Program-made: the position numbers and the translations under genes
The notes under the pieces: generated by a model
The model's input: only the letters and a program-made list of their open reading frames with translations
Told to the model about the DNA's origin: nothing
The model's database searches: none
Shown here: in pieces, positions 18,312 through 28,033 of the stretch
How the letters are laid out: every line of letters begins with the position of its first letter
Position numbering within the stretch: the stretch's first letter is position 1
From: Mesorhizobium sp. LSHC420B00
GTDB lineage: Bacteria > Pseudomonadota > Alphaproteobacteria > Rhizobiales > Rhizobiaceae
DNA length: 64,000 nucleotides
Direction of reading: 5' to 3'
NCBI RefSeq assembly: GCF_000503055.1
Contig: NZ_AYVY01000023.1
Coordinates: forward strand, 17,459 to 81,458

Positions 18312-19225
18312 CGGAGCAGCCCCACGTCGCGAAGGATCATGTCGACCTTCGCGGTTTCCTCCTCGTTCAGGCTGCGTTGCGGCCGCGCCATGGTGTTCGA
18401 GGCGATGATGCCGAGGCTCTTCATCGCCGCCTTGAAGGCGCCGACGCCGGCCGAGCCGGCGCTGGTCCTGCCGAGCGAGATGCAGACGATCTCGAACAGT
18501 TTCAACAACCGCTCCTGCTCCAGGCGGGCTTCGGCATGCTGGCCCGCCTGCGTCAGCTTCCACAGCCTGACATAACCATGCGGGTCGACATTGGCGAGGC
18601 CCGGCACGACGCCATGCGCACCCATCGCCAGCACACTGTCGACCAGGATCTCGGAACCGGTCATGCCGAAAAAACTGGGATCGTCGGCCATGTCCTTGAG
18701 CACGTAACGCAGATTGCCGTCATCGCCGCTGGAATCCTTGATGCCCGCAATGGCGCCTTCCCTGGCGAGACCGACCGTGGTCTTGCGCTCCAGCTTGATG
18801 TGAACGCAGACCGGGATATCGTAGGCGATGACCGGAATGTCGATCGCATCCTTGATATAGCGAAAGTGGTCGCCGATCTCCGGCTGGCTGGTGCGGGTAT
18901 AAAACGGCGCGGTGACGACGATGGCGTCGGCGCCGGCCGATCTGGCGATCCGGGCGTGGTTGATGACGCGGTCGGTAGTCGGGTCGATTACCCCAGCGAA
19001 GATCGGAACCCGGCCGTTATTGACCTTGACCGCGTGCTCGAGGATGGCCCTGCGGCCCGCCTCGTCGTGGAAGACCACCTCGCTGGTCGAGCCGAGCACA
19101 AACAGCCCGTGAACACCACCGTCGAGCAGGTTCTCGATAGTGCGGGTGAACGACGGGAAGTCGATGCTGAAATCGGCATTGAGCGGGGTGACGACAGGTG
19201 GCACGACGCCGGTAAACAGGGGCAT
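18308..19225 (-). CDS. DapA-family (dihydrodipicolinate synthase/N-acetylneuraminate lyase) aldolase
   Basis: This 305-residue TIM-barrel enzyme forms a Schiff base through Lys163 (IAGIKDSSG) and has the catalytic Tyr135 (AYDIP). The GSTSE loop (residues 46-49) replaces the usual GTTGE of true DapA. These features plus its place inside an importer operon argue for a catabolic lyase or dehydratase of a sugar acid or 4-hydroxyproline/opine-like substrate rather than lysine synthesis. It lies between the DppC and DppD genes. Confidence 0.9.
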   Translation of the reverse strand: MPLFTGVVPPVVTPLNADFSIDFPSFTRTIENLLDGGVHGLFVLGSTSEVVFHDEAGRRAILEHAVKVNNGRVPIFAGVIDPTTDRVINHARIARSAGADAIVVTAPFYTRTSQPEIGDHFRYIKDAIDIPVIAYDIPVCVHIKLERKTTVGLAREGAIAGIKDSSGDDGNLRYVLKDMADDPSFFGMTGSEILVDSVLAMGAHGVVPGLANVDPHGYVRLWKLTQAGQHAEARLEQERLLKLFEIVCISLGRTSAGSAGVGAFKAAMKSLGIIASNTMARPQRSLNEEETAKVDMILRDVGLLR

Positions 19226-19243
19226 TTTGATGAACCTTTGAGG

Positions 19244-20149
19244 TCAGTTGAGATCGGAGCGGGGGTCGAATGCATCGCGCAGGCCGTCGCCGATGAAATT
19301 GATGGCGAGCACGGTGAGCACCAGTGCGGCGCCGGGGAACATCCATTGCCACGGGTATTTTTCGAGCACGACGGTGGAGCGGGCGAGATTGAGCATGTTG
19401 CCCCAGCTGGCTTCGGGCGGTGCGATGCCGAGGCCGAGGAAGGACAGGCCGGCCTCGAGCAGGATGGCGTTGGCAATCTGCAAGGTGGCGTAGACGACCA
19501 GGATATCGATGCAATTGGGCAGGCCGTGCCGGAACAGCAGATGCGGCAGCCCTGCCCCCATGCCGCGGGCGGCGACGACAAAGTCGCGCTCGCGCAGTTC
19601 GAGCAGCCGGGCACGCACCATGCGCGACAGCACCGGCCAGGAGAGCAGCGAGATCACCAGGATGGTCTGGGCGATGCCGGTGCCGGCGATCGAAGCCAGC
19701 ACCAGCAGGAAGATCACCGGCGGCAGCGTCATCGCCAGGTCGACCAGGCGCATCACCGTGCCGTCGACAAGACGCCCGCCAAAGCTGGCGACGGCACCGA
19801 CCAGGAAGCCGATGACGGTCGATATGGCGACCGAGCTGACGGCAACCAGCAATGAGATCCGCCCGCCTTGCAGCAACCGGGCCATGACGTCGCGCCCGAC
19901 GCCGTCGCTGCCCAGCCAATGAATGGCCGACGGCGCCTTGTTCATTGCTCGGAGGTCGATGGTGTTAGGACCGAACGGCCACCACAAAGGATACGTCGAA
20001 ACCGCCAGCAGGATCGGGATGACGATCAAAAGCCCGGCACGCGCCGCGCGGTTTTCAAAAAAGCGGTCGAGCGCGCGGCGAAGCGGGCCTTTGGTTTGCG
20101 GCACGGCTGTCGGGTCAACTGTAGGATCTGGCGCCGTGATTGCCATCAT
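19244..20149 (-). CDS. Peptide-type ABC importer permease (DppC-like)
   Basis: The 301-residue protein has an N-terminal helix after a polar tail, then [22 protein letters not shown] and the EAA-loop region [14 protein letters not shown]. About six membrane helices. The ATG at 20149 overlaps the DppB stop (ATGA); the longer frame to 20218 is rejected. It pairs with DppB to form the channel. Confidence 0.92.
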   Translation of the reverse strand: MMAITAPDPTVDPTAVPQTKGPLRRALDRFFENRAARAGLLIVIPILLAVSTYPLWWPFGPNTIDLRAMNKAPSAIHWLGSDGVGRDVMARLLQGGRISLLVAVSSVAISTVIGFLVGAVASFGGRLVDGTVMRLVDLAMTLPPVIFLLVLASIAGTGIAQTILVISLLSWPVLSRMVRARLLELRERDFVVAARGMGAGLPHLLFRHGLPNCIDILVVYATLQIANAILLEAGLSFLGLGIAPPEASWGNMLNLARSTVVLEKYPWQWMFPGAALVLTVLAINFIGDGLRDAFDPRSDLN

Positions 20150-21105
20150 GCCACCTGAATGCGCGGGTCGACGACGGCATAGACGACGTCGGTCAAGAGG
20201 TTGACCAGGATGACGCAAACGCCGATCACCAGGGTAGCGCCCATGATCACCGGGTAATCGCGGGTGCCGACGGCGTTGACCAGAAGCAGTCCCATGCCCG
20301 GCCAGTTGAACACGCTTTCCAGGAAGATGGCGCCGCCGATGGCGATGCCGACAGTCGAGCCGATCAAGGTAATGACCGGCAAGAGCGCATTGCGGGTCGC
20401 GTGCTTGATGATCACCCAGAACTCGCGCACGCCCTTGGCACGCGCCGTCCGCACGTAATCCTGGTTGAGCACTTCCAGCAGCGAGGCGCGCATGTAACGC
20501 ATGATCAGCGCGGCATGGCCGACGGACAGCAGGCAGGCGGGCAGGACGAGGTGCGCAAGCACATCCGTCGCCGAGAACGGCGCACCCGCGGTCTGCATGC
20601 CGCCGGACGGCGCCCAGCGCAGCAGCACCGAGAAAAAATAGAGACCGAGCAGCGCTGTCAGAAAAGCCGGGCTGGAGATACCGATAAACGACAGCACCGA
20701 CAGCGCGATGTCGGATGGTTCGTTACGGCGCACCGCGCTGAAAATGCCGGCGGAAATGCCGAGCACGATGGCGATCGCCAGGCCCGTACCCATCAGCAGC
20801 GCCGTCGGGCCGATGCGTTCCATGACCAGTGGCAGCACGGCAACGCCGCTGCGCTGGATCGAATAGCCGAAGTCACCGCTCAGCGCCGCGCGCAGCCAGG
20901 CGAGATATTGCACGGGAAGCGGCCGATCGAGCCCGAGCCGTTCGCGCAGGCCCTCGAGGTCGGAAGCCGACATGGGGACCGATGGGTTGATGTAGGCGTC
21001 GATTGGATCGCCCGGCGCCAGCCGCAACAGGATGAAGATGAGGACGCTGAGCGCGACCAGCATCAGCAATCCTGTGGTGCTGCGGCGGGCGATGAAGCTC
21101 AACAT
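20146..21105 (-). CDS. Peptide-type ABC importer permease (DppB-like)
   Basis: 319 residues, six helices, with the family start [22 protein letters not shown], the [16 protein letters not shown] loop and the EAA motif [13 protein letters not shown]. Its stop overlaps the DppC start. It follows the binding-protein gene by 66 bases. Length is standard. Confidence 0.93.
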   Translation of the reverse strand: MLSFIARRSTTGLLMLVALSVLIFILLRLAPGDPIDAYINPSVPMSASDLEGLRERLGLDRPLPVQYLAWLRAALSGDFGYSIQRSGVAVLPLVMERIGPTALLMGTGLAIAIVLGISAGIFSAVRRNEPSDIALSVLSFIGISSPAFLTALLGLYFFSVLLRWAPSGGMQTAGAPFSATDVLAHLVLPACLLSVGHAALIMRYMRASLLEVLNQDYVRTARAKGVREFWVIIKHATRNALLPVITLIGSTVGIAIGGAIFLESVFNWPGMGLLLVNAVGTRDYPVIMGATLVIGVCVILVNLLTDVVYAVVDPRIQVA

Positions 21106-21171
21106 GGGCTTTCCGTGGCGGTGGCAGGCGGCGCCAAAGTGGTCCCGTCTGCCCGCTTGGTTGCGGGTTTC

Positions 21172-22752
21172 TTACTGGATGTCCCAGCGCTCGGGGTGAG
21201 CTGCGTAGGGGCCGCCGCCCGGCGCCGGCGTCCAGACGAAGTCATGCAGCTTGTTGGAGGCTACGCCATAGCGGTTGGCCACCCACAACGTCGCCCAGGG
21301 TAGCTCCTTGTTCATGACCTTGCAGACGCCCTGCCAGGATTGATCGAGCTTGGCCGGATCGGTTTGGCCTAGCGCGGCGTCCAATGCGGTGCTCAGATCG
21401 TCGAACTCGATACGCATGGTGTTGAAGCCTGCCGGCGGGATCTGCGACTTGTTGAGGCCGGGATTGAGGCCGGCCGGGTTGGGGCCGTTCTGCAGGCCGG
21501 CATAGACCATCGGAAAGGCGTTCCAGTCCGGCGTGCCTTGCTTGTAGACGATGCCATTGTAGGTCGGCGTATCGACGACGCGCGGCACCACATTGATGCC
21601 GACCTCGGCCAGCATCGACTGGACAGCGGCCATCACATTGGCGGCTTGCGGCGAGCCGTAATAGGTCAGCAAGGTGATCGGCTTGTCGCCATTGATCTTG
21701 TCCCAGCCCGCCTCGGTCAGCAGCGCCTTGGCCTTTGCCGGATCGTAGGCATAGGGTTCGAGGTCTGCCGGAACGAGATGCGGCGCGACATAGCCGCAAT
21801 TGGCTGGCTTGGCGGCACCGCCGTAGAGGCTGTCGATGATGGCGTTGCGATCGATCGCATACATAATCGCCTGGCGGACACGGATATCCCTAAACAGGTC
21901 GACCTTCTGGTTCAGGCCGATATAGTTGACCACGTACGAGGCACCTTCGATCACCTTGAAATTGCTGTCGCTCTTGAAGGATGCCGCATCGTCGGGCTCG
22001 ACATAGGTGAACTGGATCTCGCCGGCGCGGAGCGCGGCGACGGCCGCCGCCGGCGACTCGAAATAGCGGTTGATGAGCACGTCTACCTTCGGCTTGCCGC
22101 TGCGATAGTCGTCATCGGCTGCCAGTTCGACATATTGGTCGGTCACGTAGCGCTTGAACTTGAACGGGCCGGTGCCCACCGGAGCGGTCGACCACCAGGT
22201 GCTTGTCGCCAGTGATTCCGGCGGCAGAGCGGCCAGGGCATGCTCCGGCAGGATCATTAGCTGCGAGAGGATGGATAGAAACGAGCCGTTCGGTTTCGAT
22301 AGCTTCACCACTGCGGTGTGGTCATCCGGTGCATCGACCGAGGCGATGTTGGCGAGGCGGGCGGCAAACAGGCTGCCGGAGGCCTTGTTCTTGGCAAGCT
22401 CGAGGGTGAACTTGACGTCCTTCGAGGTGAACGGTTTGCCGTCATGCCAGGTCTCGTTGACCAGGTTGAACGTATAGCTCAGCTGGTCGTCGCTGATCTT
22501 GTAGTCCTTGGCGAGGTCGCCTTCGATCTCGGTCAGCCCGGCATTGAAGATGACCAGCGGTTCGAAATAGGTGCTGAGCCAGGTGAAGCCGCCGGTCGCG
22601 ACCAGCGGGTTGAAGTTCTTGGGAAAACCGCCCGGGCCGACGTCGAAGCCGCCCGCAATGGTCTTGGCGCTTTGTGCCTGGACATTGGTCAATGGGGCAA
22701 TGCTGGCGAGCAGCAGCCCGGCGACTGAGAATGCGATGGTCCTGATGCGCAT
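21172..22752 (-). CDS. ABC importer periplasmic binding protein, solute-binding family 5
   Basis: This 526-residue protein begins with a signal peptide (MRIRTIAFSVAGLLLASIAP, cleavage after NVQA-Q) and carries the family 5 regions GPFKFKRYVTDQYVELAADD and VRQAIMYAIDRNAI. GGGAGG lies 5 bases before the ATG at 22752. It binds the imported substrate (peptide, opine or related compound) in the periplasm. It directly follows the GntR regulator and precedes both permeases. Confidence 0.93.
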   Translation of the reverse strand: MRIRTIAFSVAGLLLASIAPLTNVQAQSAKTIAGGFDVGPGGFPKNFNPLVATGGFTWLSTYFEPLVIFNAGLTEIEGDLAKDYKISDDQLSYTFNLVNETWHDGKPFTSKDVKFTLELAKNKASGSLFAARLANIASVDAPDDHTAVVKLSKPNGSFLSILSQLMILPEHALAALPPESLATSTWWSTAPVGTGPFKFKRYVTDQYVELAADDDYRSGKPKVDVLINRYFESPAAAVAALRAGEIQFTYVEPDDAASFKSDSNFKVIEGASYVVNYIGLNQKVDLFRDIRVRQAIMYAIDRNAIIDSLYGGAAKPANCGYVAPHLVPADLEPYAYDPAKAKALLTEAGWDKINGDKPITLLTYYGSPQAANVMAAVQSMLAEVGINVVPRVVDTPTYNGIVYKQGTPDWNAFPMVYAGLQNGPNPAGLNPGLNKSQIPPAGFNTMRIEFDDLSTALDAALGQTDPAKLDQSWQGVCKVMNKELPWATLWVANRYGVASNKLHDFVWTPAPGGGPYAAHPERWDIQ

Positions 22753-22784
22753 GGTTTCCTCCCTTGGCATATTCAGGTTGTTTT

Positions 22785-23498
22785 TCAGCTTGCTCGGTTT
22801 TTGGCGATAACCTGCTGGATCCCCCGGTAATGGTCGTCGAGCCGCCGACGCGCCTGGTCGACATCCTTGGCGGCGACAGCCTCGACGATCTCGTGATGGT
22901 CGCGCCATGTCGCCAGCGGCGTCGGATTATCGAGATTGGTGAAATTCGAGGCCTTGTCGAACGCCGTCCAGAAGATGTCGATCAGTGCGCTCAGCATGTG
23001 ATTGTTCTGGCAGCGGAACAGCAGCTGGTGGAATTGCTGGTCCTCTTCGGCGAAGCTCTCATGGCGCTCGGCACGTTGCCGCATGCGCTCGGTCAACTGG
23101 CGCAGCGCCTCGATATCCTCGGCACTGATCATCTCGATCGTCTTGGCGATGAGGCCGGTTTCCAGCACGCGGCGGATTTCGCGCAGCTCTTCGACATCGC
23201 GCAGCGAATCCTGCAAGCCGTATGCCAGGTTATCCAGCAGCGGCTTGAACGAGAACTCCTTGACGAAGACGCCGATGCCGCGCCGCGTCTCCAGGATGCC
23301 GATCGATTCCAGCGCCTTGATGGCTTCCCGCACTGAGTTGCGGCCGACGCCGAGCCGCTGCGCCAGGAACGTTTCCGGCGGCAAGGGATCGCCTGCCTTG
23401 AGCTGGTTGCTTTCGATATAGGCCCTGAGGCTTTCCTGCACGGTGACGTGAAGAAGCGGCGGTCTGCTCAACGGTTCGATCGACTTCAGTTCCGCCAT
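22785..23498 (-). CDS. GntR-family transcriptional regulator, FadR subfamily
   Basis: 237 residues: an N-terminal winged helix (PPETFLAQRLGVGRNSVREAIKALESIGIL, given in parts: LAQRLGVGRNSVREAI) and a C-terminal all-helical FCD effector domain with the metal-site pattern (RRVLETG, QFHQLLF, DDHYRGI). FCD regulators respond to small carboxylates or sugar acids. It is the first gene of the importer operon and faces the oxidoreductase genes across a palindrome at 23551-23570, so it probably controls both arms. Confidence 0.92.
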   Translation of the reverse strand: MAELKSIEPLSRPPLLHVTVQESLRAYIESNQLKAGDPLPPETFLAQRLGVGRNSVREAIKALESIGILETRRGIGVFVKEFSFKPLLDNLAYGLQDSLRDVEELREIRRVLETGLIAKTIEMISAEDIEALRQLTERMRQRAERHESFAEEDQQFHQLLFRCQNNHMLSALIDIFWTAFDKASNFTNLDNPTPLATWRDHHEIVEAVAAKDVDQARRRLDDHYRGIQQVIAKNRAS

Positions 23499-23550
23499 CC
23501 CACTGCTTTCATCATCCGCCGGATTAGCCTGCCCGCTTGTCGTATAGCTA

Positions 23551-23570
23551 CTTGTAGGATATCCTGCAAG
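23551..23570. promoter_or_regulatory. Operator palindrome shared by divergent catabolic operons
   Basis: CTTGTAGGATATCCTGCAAG is a 20-base palindrome with one mismatched pair. It lies 53 bases before the GntR start and 26 bases before the first oxidoreductase start. Length and symmetry fit FadR-type GntR operators. Binding by the adjacent regulator is inferred. Confidence 0.7.
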
Positions 23571-23595
23571 CCCATAACAAACCTGCTGCCTTCGA

Positions 23596-24565
23596 ATGAA
23601 GATTACCCTCGCCGGCTCGAGCCACTGGCACGCCGAAATGCACCTCGACGCCGCACGCTTTTACGGTGCGGAGATCGCCGGCATCTGGGACGAGGATCCT
23701 GGCCAAGCGCATGGGTTCGCCGCGCACCACGATCTGCCGTTTATCAAAGATTTCACGGAGATACTCTCCAGCCCGCCGGATGCGATCCTGTTGATGGGGC
23801 ACCCTTCGATGGTGCCGGCGCGGGCACGCGCGATCATCGCGGCAGGGATACCGCTGATCCTGGAGAAGCCGGCGGCCAGCCATACGAGGGAACTGATGGC
23901 GCTGCGCGAGCTTGCCAGGCAGCACCAGGCTTTTGTCGCTGTTCCCCTGCCCAACCGTTTCGGGCCGGCCGTTGCCGGCTTTGAACGGCTGCGCCGGCAA
24001 GGTCGCGCCGGGCCGGTGGCGCATTGCCAGTTCCGGCTGGTCAACGGCCCGCCGCAACGCTACATCGCCGACGGTGTCGCCTGGGTCGTCGATCCGGCGG
24101 TTGGCGGCGGGGGTGCGTTGAGGAATCTCGGCATACACGGCGTCGACGCGGCACTCAGCCTCGCAACCGGCAAGCTCGGCCTGAAAAGCGTTTCGATTGC
24201 GAACCGCATTCATCCCGGCCCGGTCGAGGACCATGCGCTGCTGGTGCTGGAAGACGAGGCCGGCGCGGTGTTCATCGTCGAGGCCGGTTACACCTTTGCC
24301 TCGATGCGCCCCGGCGGTGACTTCGAGTGGCGTATCGTCAGTGCCAATGCCACCCTCATCGATCATGGCGACCATGCCACCTGCGCAACGCTCGACGATG
24401 CGGCCGTTGCCGATTTGCCGGTCGAACTGCCGGCAAGGCTATCGTCTGTTCATGCGCGATACGCTTGACCGGCTGGCCAGAAAGGCGCCTCCGCCGGTGT
24501 CCATCGAGGATTATGTTGCGGCGATGTCTCTGATCGACGCCGCTTATGAAAAGGCAGGATCATGA
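23596..24565 (+). pseudogene. Gfo/Idh/MocA-family oxidoreductase with a one-base frameshift near the 3' end
   Basis: The first frame runs from ATG 23596 to a stop at 24468 (290 residues: N-terminal Rossmann fold, EKPAA motif, GALRNLGIHGVDAAL). After residue 280 it degenerates, while the next frame continues the family C-terminus (YRLFMRDTLDRLARK ... VSIEDYVAAMSLIDAAYEKA) to a TGA at 24563-24565, which overlaps the next start (ATGA). Removing one A of the pair at 24435-24436 restores a single protein of about 322 residues. Either a real frameshift mutation or a sequencing error. NAD(P)-dependent sugar or amino-acid-derivative dehydrogenase by family. Confidence 0.85.
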
Positions 24566-25557
24566 TTGGGATAGGAATTATCGGCGCCGGCGATTTCGGC
24601 GCAGCCCATGCGCGGGCAATCCGTGAGGTGGGAGGCATTCGTCTCGTCGCCGCCTCTCGTGGAAATGCCGATGCGCTGCAGCGCTTCACCGCCGAATATG
24701 GCGGCTGCGGCTACACTGATTGGCGCAAGCTGCTGGACGACAAGGAGGTCGACGCGGTCCTCATTGCCACCCCGCACCATCTCCATGCCGAAATGGCCAT
24801 CGGCGCAGCAAACGCCGGCAAGCACATCCTGCTCGAAAAGCCGATGGCGCCGACGGCGGCTGCCTGCGACGCGATCAACGCCGCCGTAACCGATAGCGGC
24901 GTCAAGCTGATGGTCGCCCATCTCATGCATTTCGCCCTGCCCTGCATGGCAGCCAGGCAGAAGCTGGAGCAAGGAGAGCTCGGCCGGCCGCTCATCGGAT
25001 CGAGCTGGATCATCAAGCTATGGATGGAGCACAATCGCCGCGACTGGCATCTGCGCAAGTCGACCGGCGGCGGCATGCTGTTGACGGCCGGCATCCACGC
25101 GCTCGACCGCCTGGTCTGGCTGATGGATGACGATGTCGTGTCGGTGAGCGGCATGCTCGGCGCCAAGTTCCATGACCAGGAAGCAGACGACAGCGCCTTG
25201 CTTGGGCTGCGCTTCGCCGGCGGCGGCATCGGCCAGGTGCAGAGCATCGGCTATCGCACCGGCGCTACCACCTACGCCATGGATCTGGTCTGCGAGCAGG
25301 GAACGCTGCGCATCGACATGGATCGCGGCACGATGCTTGGACGCGATACGGTCTGGACCGAGTTGCCCGGTTCATTCGAACCGAACTGGATGCACAACGC
25401 GCTGGTGCGCGAATGGAGCGCGATGCGCGATGCCATTGCCGACGACACGCCGGTGCCGGTCGACGGTCTCTATGCACGCAAGATCATCGGCATTATCGAG
25501 GCTGCCTTCGCGTCGAACGAAACCCGCCACGAACACGAGATCGCCGGTGCACGCTGA
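24562..25557 (+). CDS. Gfo/Idh/MocA-family NAD(P)-dependent oxidoreductase
   Basis: This 331-residue enzyme has the dinucleotide fold GIGIIGAGDFGAAHARAI at the N-terminus, the EKP motif (LLEKPMAP, about residue 93) and the C-terminal substrate domain with GGGMLLTAGIHALDRL, which supplies the catalytic His. Its ATG overlaps the ancestral stop of the frameshifted paralogue. Probably oxidises or reduces a sugar or imino-acid intermediate in the pathway fed by the ABC importer. The exact substrate cannot be read. Confidence 0.9.
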   Translation: MIGIGIIGAGDFGAAHARAIREVGGIRLVAASRGNADALQRFTAEYGGCGYTDWRKLLDDKEVDAVLIATPHHLHAEMAIGAANAGKHILLEKPMAPTAAACDAINAAVTDSGVKLMVAHLMHFALPCMAARQKLEQGELGRPLIGSSWIIKLWMEHNRRDWHLRKSTGGGMLLTAGIHALDRLVWLMDDDVVSVSGMLGAKFHDQEADDSALLGLRFAGGGIGQVQSIGYRTGATTYAMDLVCEQGTLRIDMDRGTMLGRDTVWTELPGSFEPNWMHNALVREWSAMRDAIADDTPVPVDGLYARKIIGIIEAAFASNETRHEHEIAGAR

Positions 25558-26497
25558 CCTCGACGACCATCTGGCCCGCTTGCCCGCACACGCACCGCGC
25601 GGCGTCTGGGGCGCGGTGATGCTGGCCATCGACGATCGCGGAGCGATCGACTGGCAGGCGACGGAAGAGACGATCGCGCGGCTTTGCGCGTCAGGCGTCG
25701 ACGGCGTCTATTCCAATGGCACGGCCTGCGAATTCCATTGCCAGACCGAGCCCGAATTCGACCGGCTTTGTGGGCTGGTCGCCGCAACAGCCGGCGGCGC
25801 GCGCCTTCCTTTCCAGATCGGCATCAGCCAGTCCAATCCGCGCGTCGCACTGGAGCGGCTGACGCGGGTCTCGGCGTTTGGCCCGGCGGCGGTGCAATTC
25901 ACACTGCCCGACTGGTGGCCGCCCAGCGACGACGAGGTCATGCGTTTTGTCGGCCGCCTCTGCGAGGCCGCGCCCGAAACGCCGCTGGTGCTCTACAACC
26001 CGCCGCACGCCAAGCGTCGCCTGACACTCGAAGGCATCGCCCGGCTGCGCGCGGCCGTGCCGTCGCTGGTCGGCGCCAAACTGCCGGGCGGTGACGCCGA
26101 CTGGTATGCCGATATGCGCCACAAACTGGACGGATTCTCCGTCTTCGTCCCCGGCCACACGCTGGCGACAGGCTATGCTGGGGGAGCCCATGGCAGCTAT
26201 TCCAACGTTGCCTGCCTCAACCCGAAGGGTGCGGTACAGTGGTGGCAGATGATCCGCACCGACATGGCCGCCGCTGCCGAGGTCGAGGCCCGCATACAGG
26301 CCTTCCTCGCCGCACATGTCCTACCGTTTCGCACCCGTTACAATGTCAGCGATGCAGCGCTCGACAAGGCGATGGCGGCGGCCGGCGGCTGGGCGCCACT
26401 CGGCCCGCGACTGCTCTGGCCCTACAGCTCCGTTCCCGATCAGGAAATCCCGACGCTGGCCAGGGCCGCTCACGCGGCTTTCCCGGAATGGTGGTAG
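25547..26497 (+). CDS. Second DapA-family aldolase/lyase
   Basis: The 316-residue product begins at GTG 25547 (VHADLDDHLARL), 11 bases before the upstream stop; the frame continues upstream only as a shadow. The Schiff-base Lys178 (VGAKLPGG) and Tyr150 (LVLYNPP) are present, and the substrate loop reads SNGTACEF in place of GTTGE. It is distinct from the DapA paralogue at 18308, so the island has two different lyases of this superfamily. Last gene of the plus-strand arm. Confidence 0.88.
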   Translation: MHADLDDHLARLPAHAPRGVWGAVMLAIDDRGAIDWQATEETIARLCASGVDGVYSNGTACEFHCQTEPEFDRLCGLVAATAGGARLPFQIGISQSNPRVALERLTRVSAFGPAAVQFTLPDWWPPSDDEVMRFVGRLCEAAPETPLVLYNPPHAKRRLTLEGIARLRAAVPSLVGAKLPGGDADWYADMRHKLDGFSVFVPGHTLATGYAGGAHGSYSNVACLNPKGAVQWWQMIRTDMAAAAEVEARIQAFLAAHVLPFRTRYNVSDAALDKAMAAAGGWAPLGPRLLWPYSSVPDQEIPTLARAAHAAFPEWW

Positions 26498-26533
26498 GAT
26501 CCGTCAGCCAAGGTGCGTGACGACGGCGGCTCT

Positions 26534-27481
26534 TCAGCACTCGGCTCGCAGGCCCGGTATCGCGCGTGACACAAACGTCCCCGATGCAGGGGCATCCGCC
26601 TCGCGCCGTGCCAGTGAGTTGCGCAGCAGTGCGATCGCCTCGCGGCCGGCAGTCGCAATCTCGCGCGGCCTGTCGACGCCGACGATCATGAACTCCTTGA
26701 TCCCCAAAGCGGCGTAGGAAAGCAGCGACAGCGCGACCTGCGCCGGCGGCCCGGCAAGTTCGACCGCCTTCTGGCAGGAAGCGGCAGGTTTGTCTGCCGA
26801 ACGGATTCGGACGGGAAGCGCGAAACGCAGCTTGCCGGCCCGACCGTGTTCGGCGGCAGCGCCGCGCACGCGCTCCATTGACTGTCGGATTTCTGCAAGC
26901 GAGCCGGGCGCCAGCTCGAACACATCCGCATGCCTGCCCGCGACCCTGAGCGCTGTGCCCGACTGTCCGCCCATGCGGATGGTCACGTCGGCACCATGCA
27001 GCCCCTTGCGCGGCACATAGCCGCCGTTGACGCTGTAAAAGGCGCCTTCATGGTCGAACGGCCTGTCGTTCGACCACAACCGCTTCAGCAGCACCAGATA
27101 TTCGTCGATGCGTTGCCAGACCACCGTATGGCCGGCCGGACGTGCCTCGGCATCGTCGTCGTTCAGCGGCTCGCTGAGCATCCTGAGCGACAGCCGGCCA
27201 CGGCTTCTCGCGTCGAGGGCAGCGAGCTGCCGCGCCGCCACGGTTGGTTCGATCACGCCTGCCCAATGGGTGAGCACGACCTCGAGGGAGGAGGTCCGGT
27301 CCAGCGTCTGGGCGGCAAGGTCCATATTGGTCAGCAGCCCGGCCTGGTCGTCGATGACGATCTTCTGGAATCCGGCATCCTCGATCAGCGACAGCTTCGT
27401 CGCGGTCTCGACAAAGTCGTAGAAAAAGCTGGCGTCGGCAGCGTGGATCTTACCGGGAACATGCGTGAACTCGATCGGCAT
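26534..27481 (-). CDS. LLM-class (luciferase-like) flavin-dependent oxidoreductase
   Basis: This 315-residue TIM-barrel protein resembles alkanesulfonate and nitrilotriacetate monooxygenases: SLIEDAGFQKIVIDDQ at the start, RLSLRMLSEPLNDDDAEARPAG, DEYLVLLKRLWSND, FYSVNGGYVPRKGL and ADVFELAPGSLAEI. Such enzymes use reduced flavin and O2. I prefer the ATG at 27481 (MPIEFTHVPG) with GGAG 6 bases upstream. It converges with the DapA-like gene; no flavin reductase is adjacent. Confidence 0.87.
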   Translation of the reverse strand: MPIEFTHVPGKIHAADASFFYDFVETATKLSLIEDAGFQKIVIDDQAGLLTNMDLAAQTLDRTSSLEVVLTHWAGVIEPTVAARQLAALDARSRGRLSLRMLSEPLNDDDAEARPAGHTVVWQRIDEYLVLLKRLWSNDRPFDHEGAFYSVNGGYVPRKGLHGADVTIRMGGQSGTALRVAGRHADVFELAPGSLAEIRQSMERVRGAAAEHGRAGKLRFALPVRIRSADKPAASCQKAVELAGPPAQVALSLLSYAALGIKEFMIVGVDRPREIATAGREAIALLRNSLARREADAPASGTFVSRAIPGLRAEC

Positions 27482-27611
27482 TGCCATCTCCTCCATCACG
27501 TTGAATCAGGGCACGCAAAAGCGCACCGGCATTCGGTTCATTCAACTCCGGAATTTCTGCAAACGGCAGGCCGCTATCCCGAGCAAGCCTCGACGATCAG
27601 AGCCTTACTAA

Positions 27612-27767
27612 TCAGGGGATCAGCCCCAGTACCACTGCCCCGGTGAATACGAACGCAAGGGCAAAGACGAGATAGGCGAAAGCGCCGGCATAGGCCGGCC
27701 GCCACACCTGGTCGGAACCCAGCCTTTGGCCTTTGCGGGCAGTCTGAGCGTTCTGGCTATAGGACAT
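27612..27767 (-). CDS. 51-residue single-helix membrane protein, unknown
   Basis: ATG at 27767 is preceded by GGAGG 6 bases upstream. The protein has a polar N-terminus (MSYSQNAQTARKGQRLG), a WRPAY turn and one hydrophobic segment (AFAYLVFALAFVFTGAVVL) ending in GLIP. It could be a small subunit or regulator of a membrane complex. No family recognised. It stands alone between the monooxygenase and SDR genes. The strong ribosome site and clean helix argue it is real. Confidence 0.7.
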   Translation of the reverse strand: MSYSQNAQTARKGQRLGSDQVWRPAYAGAFAYLVFALAFVFTGAVVLGLIP

Positions 27768-28033
27768 ATCGACCTCCGTCTCGGCGCTTAATCTATAAAA
27801 TCAGTAGACTTTGTCGAGTGCTATTTTCGCGCGATCTTTAGAACAATTTTCCCCAAACCGCAGACAAATTGGTGTTTTTGCTGCTTAGCGCTGGCTTTTG
27901 GGCGTGCCGGGGAAGACGGCAGAAAACGTCAGGTCCATGTGTGTGTGGCTCCTTGGCCATCCAATGGATGCGGGATAGCATCGCTGCTTGAGCGGAAGCC
28001 GCGACGTCACGGCAAGGCAGCAGGGAGCAAAAC

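Noticed and set aside
18308..19225. Biosynthetic DapA for lysine
   Set aside because: The substrate loop differs from the GTTGE form and the gene is embedded in an importer operon, so a catabolic lyase is more likely.
20140..21303. 387-residue plus-strand frame
   Set aside because: Antisense to the DppB and DppC permeases; composition (His/Arg/Gln-rich) is that of a GC-rich shadow.
24197..24565. Separate small gene overlapping the first oxidoreductase
   Set aside because: Its second half is the displaced C-terminus of the frameshifted oxidoreductase, not an independent gene.
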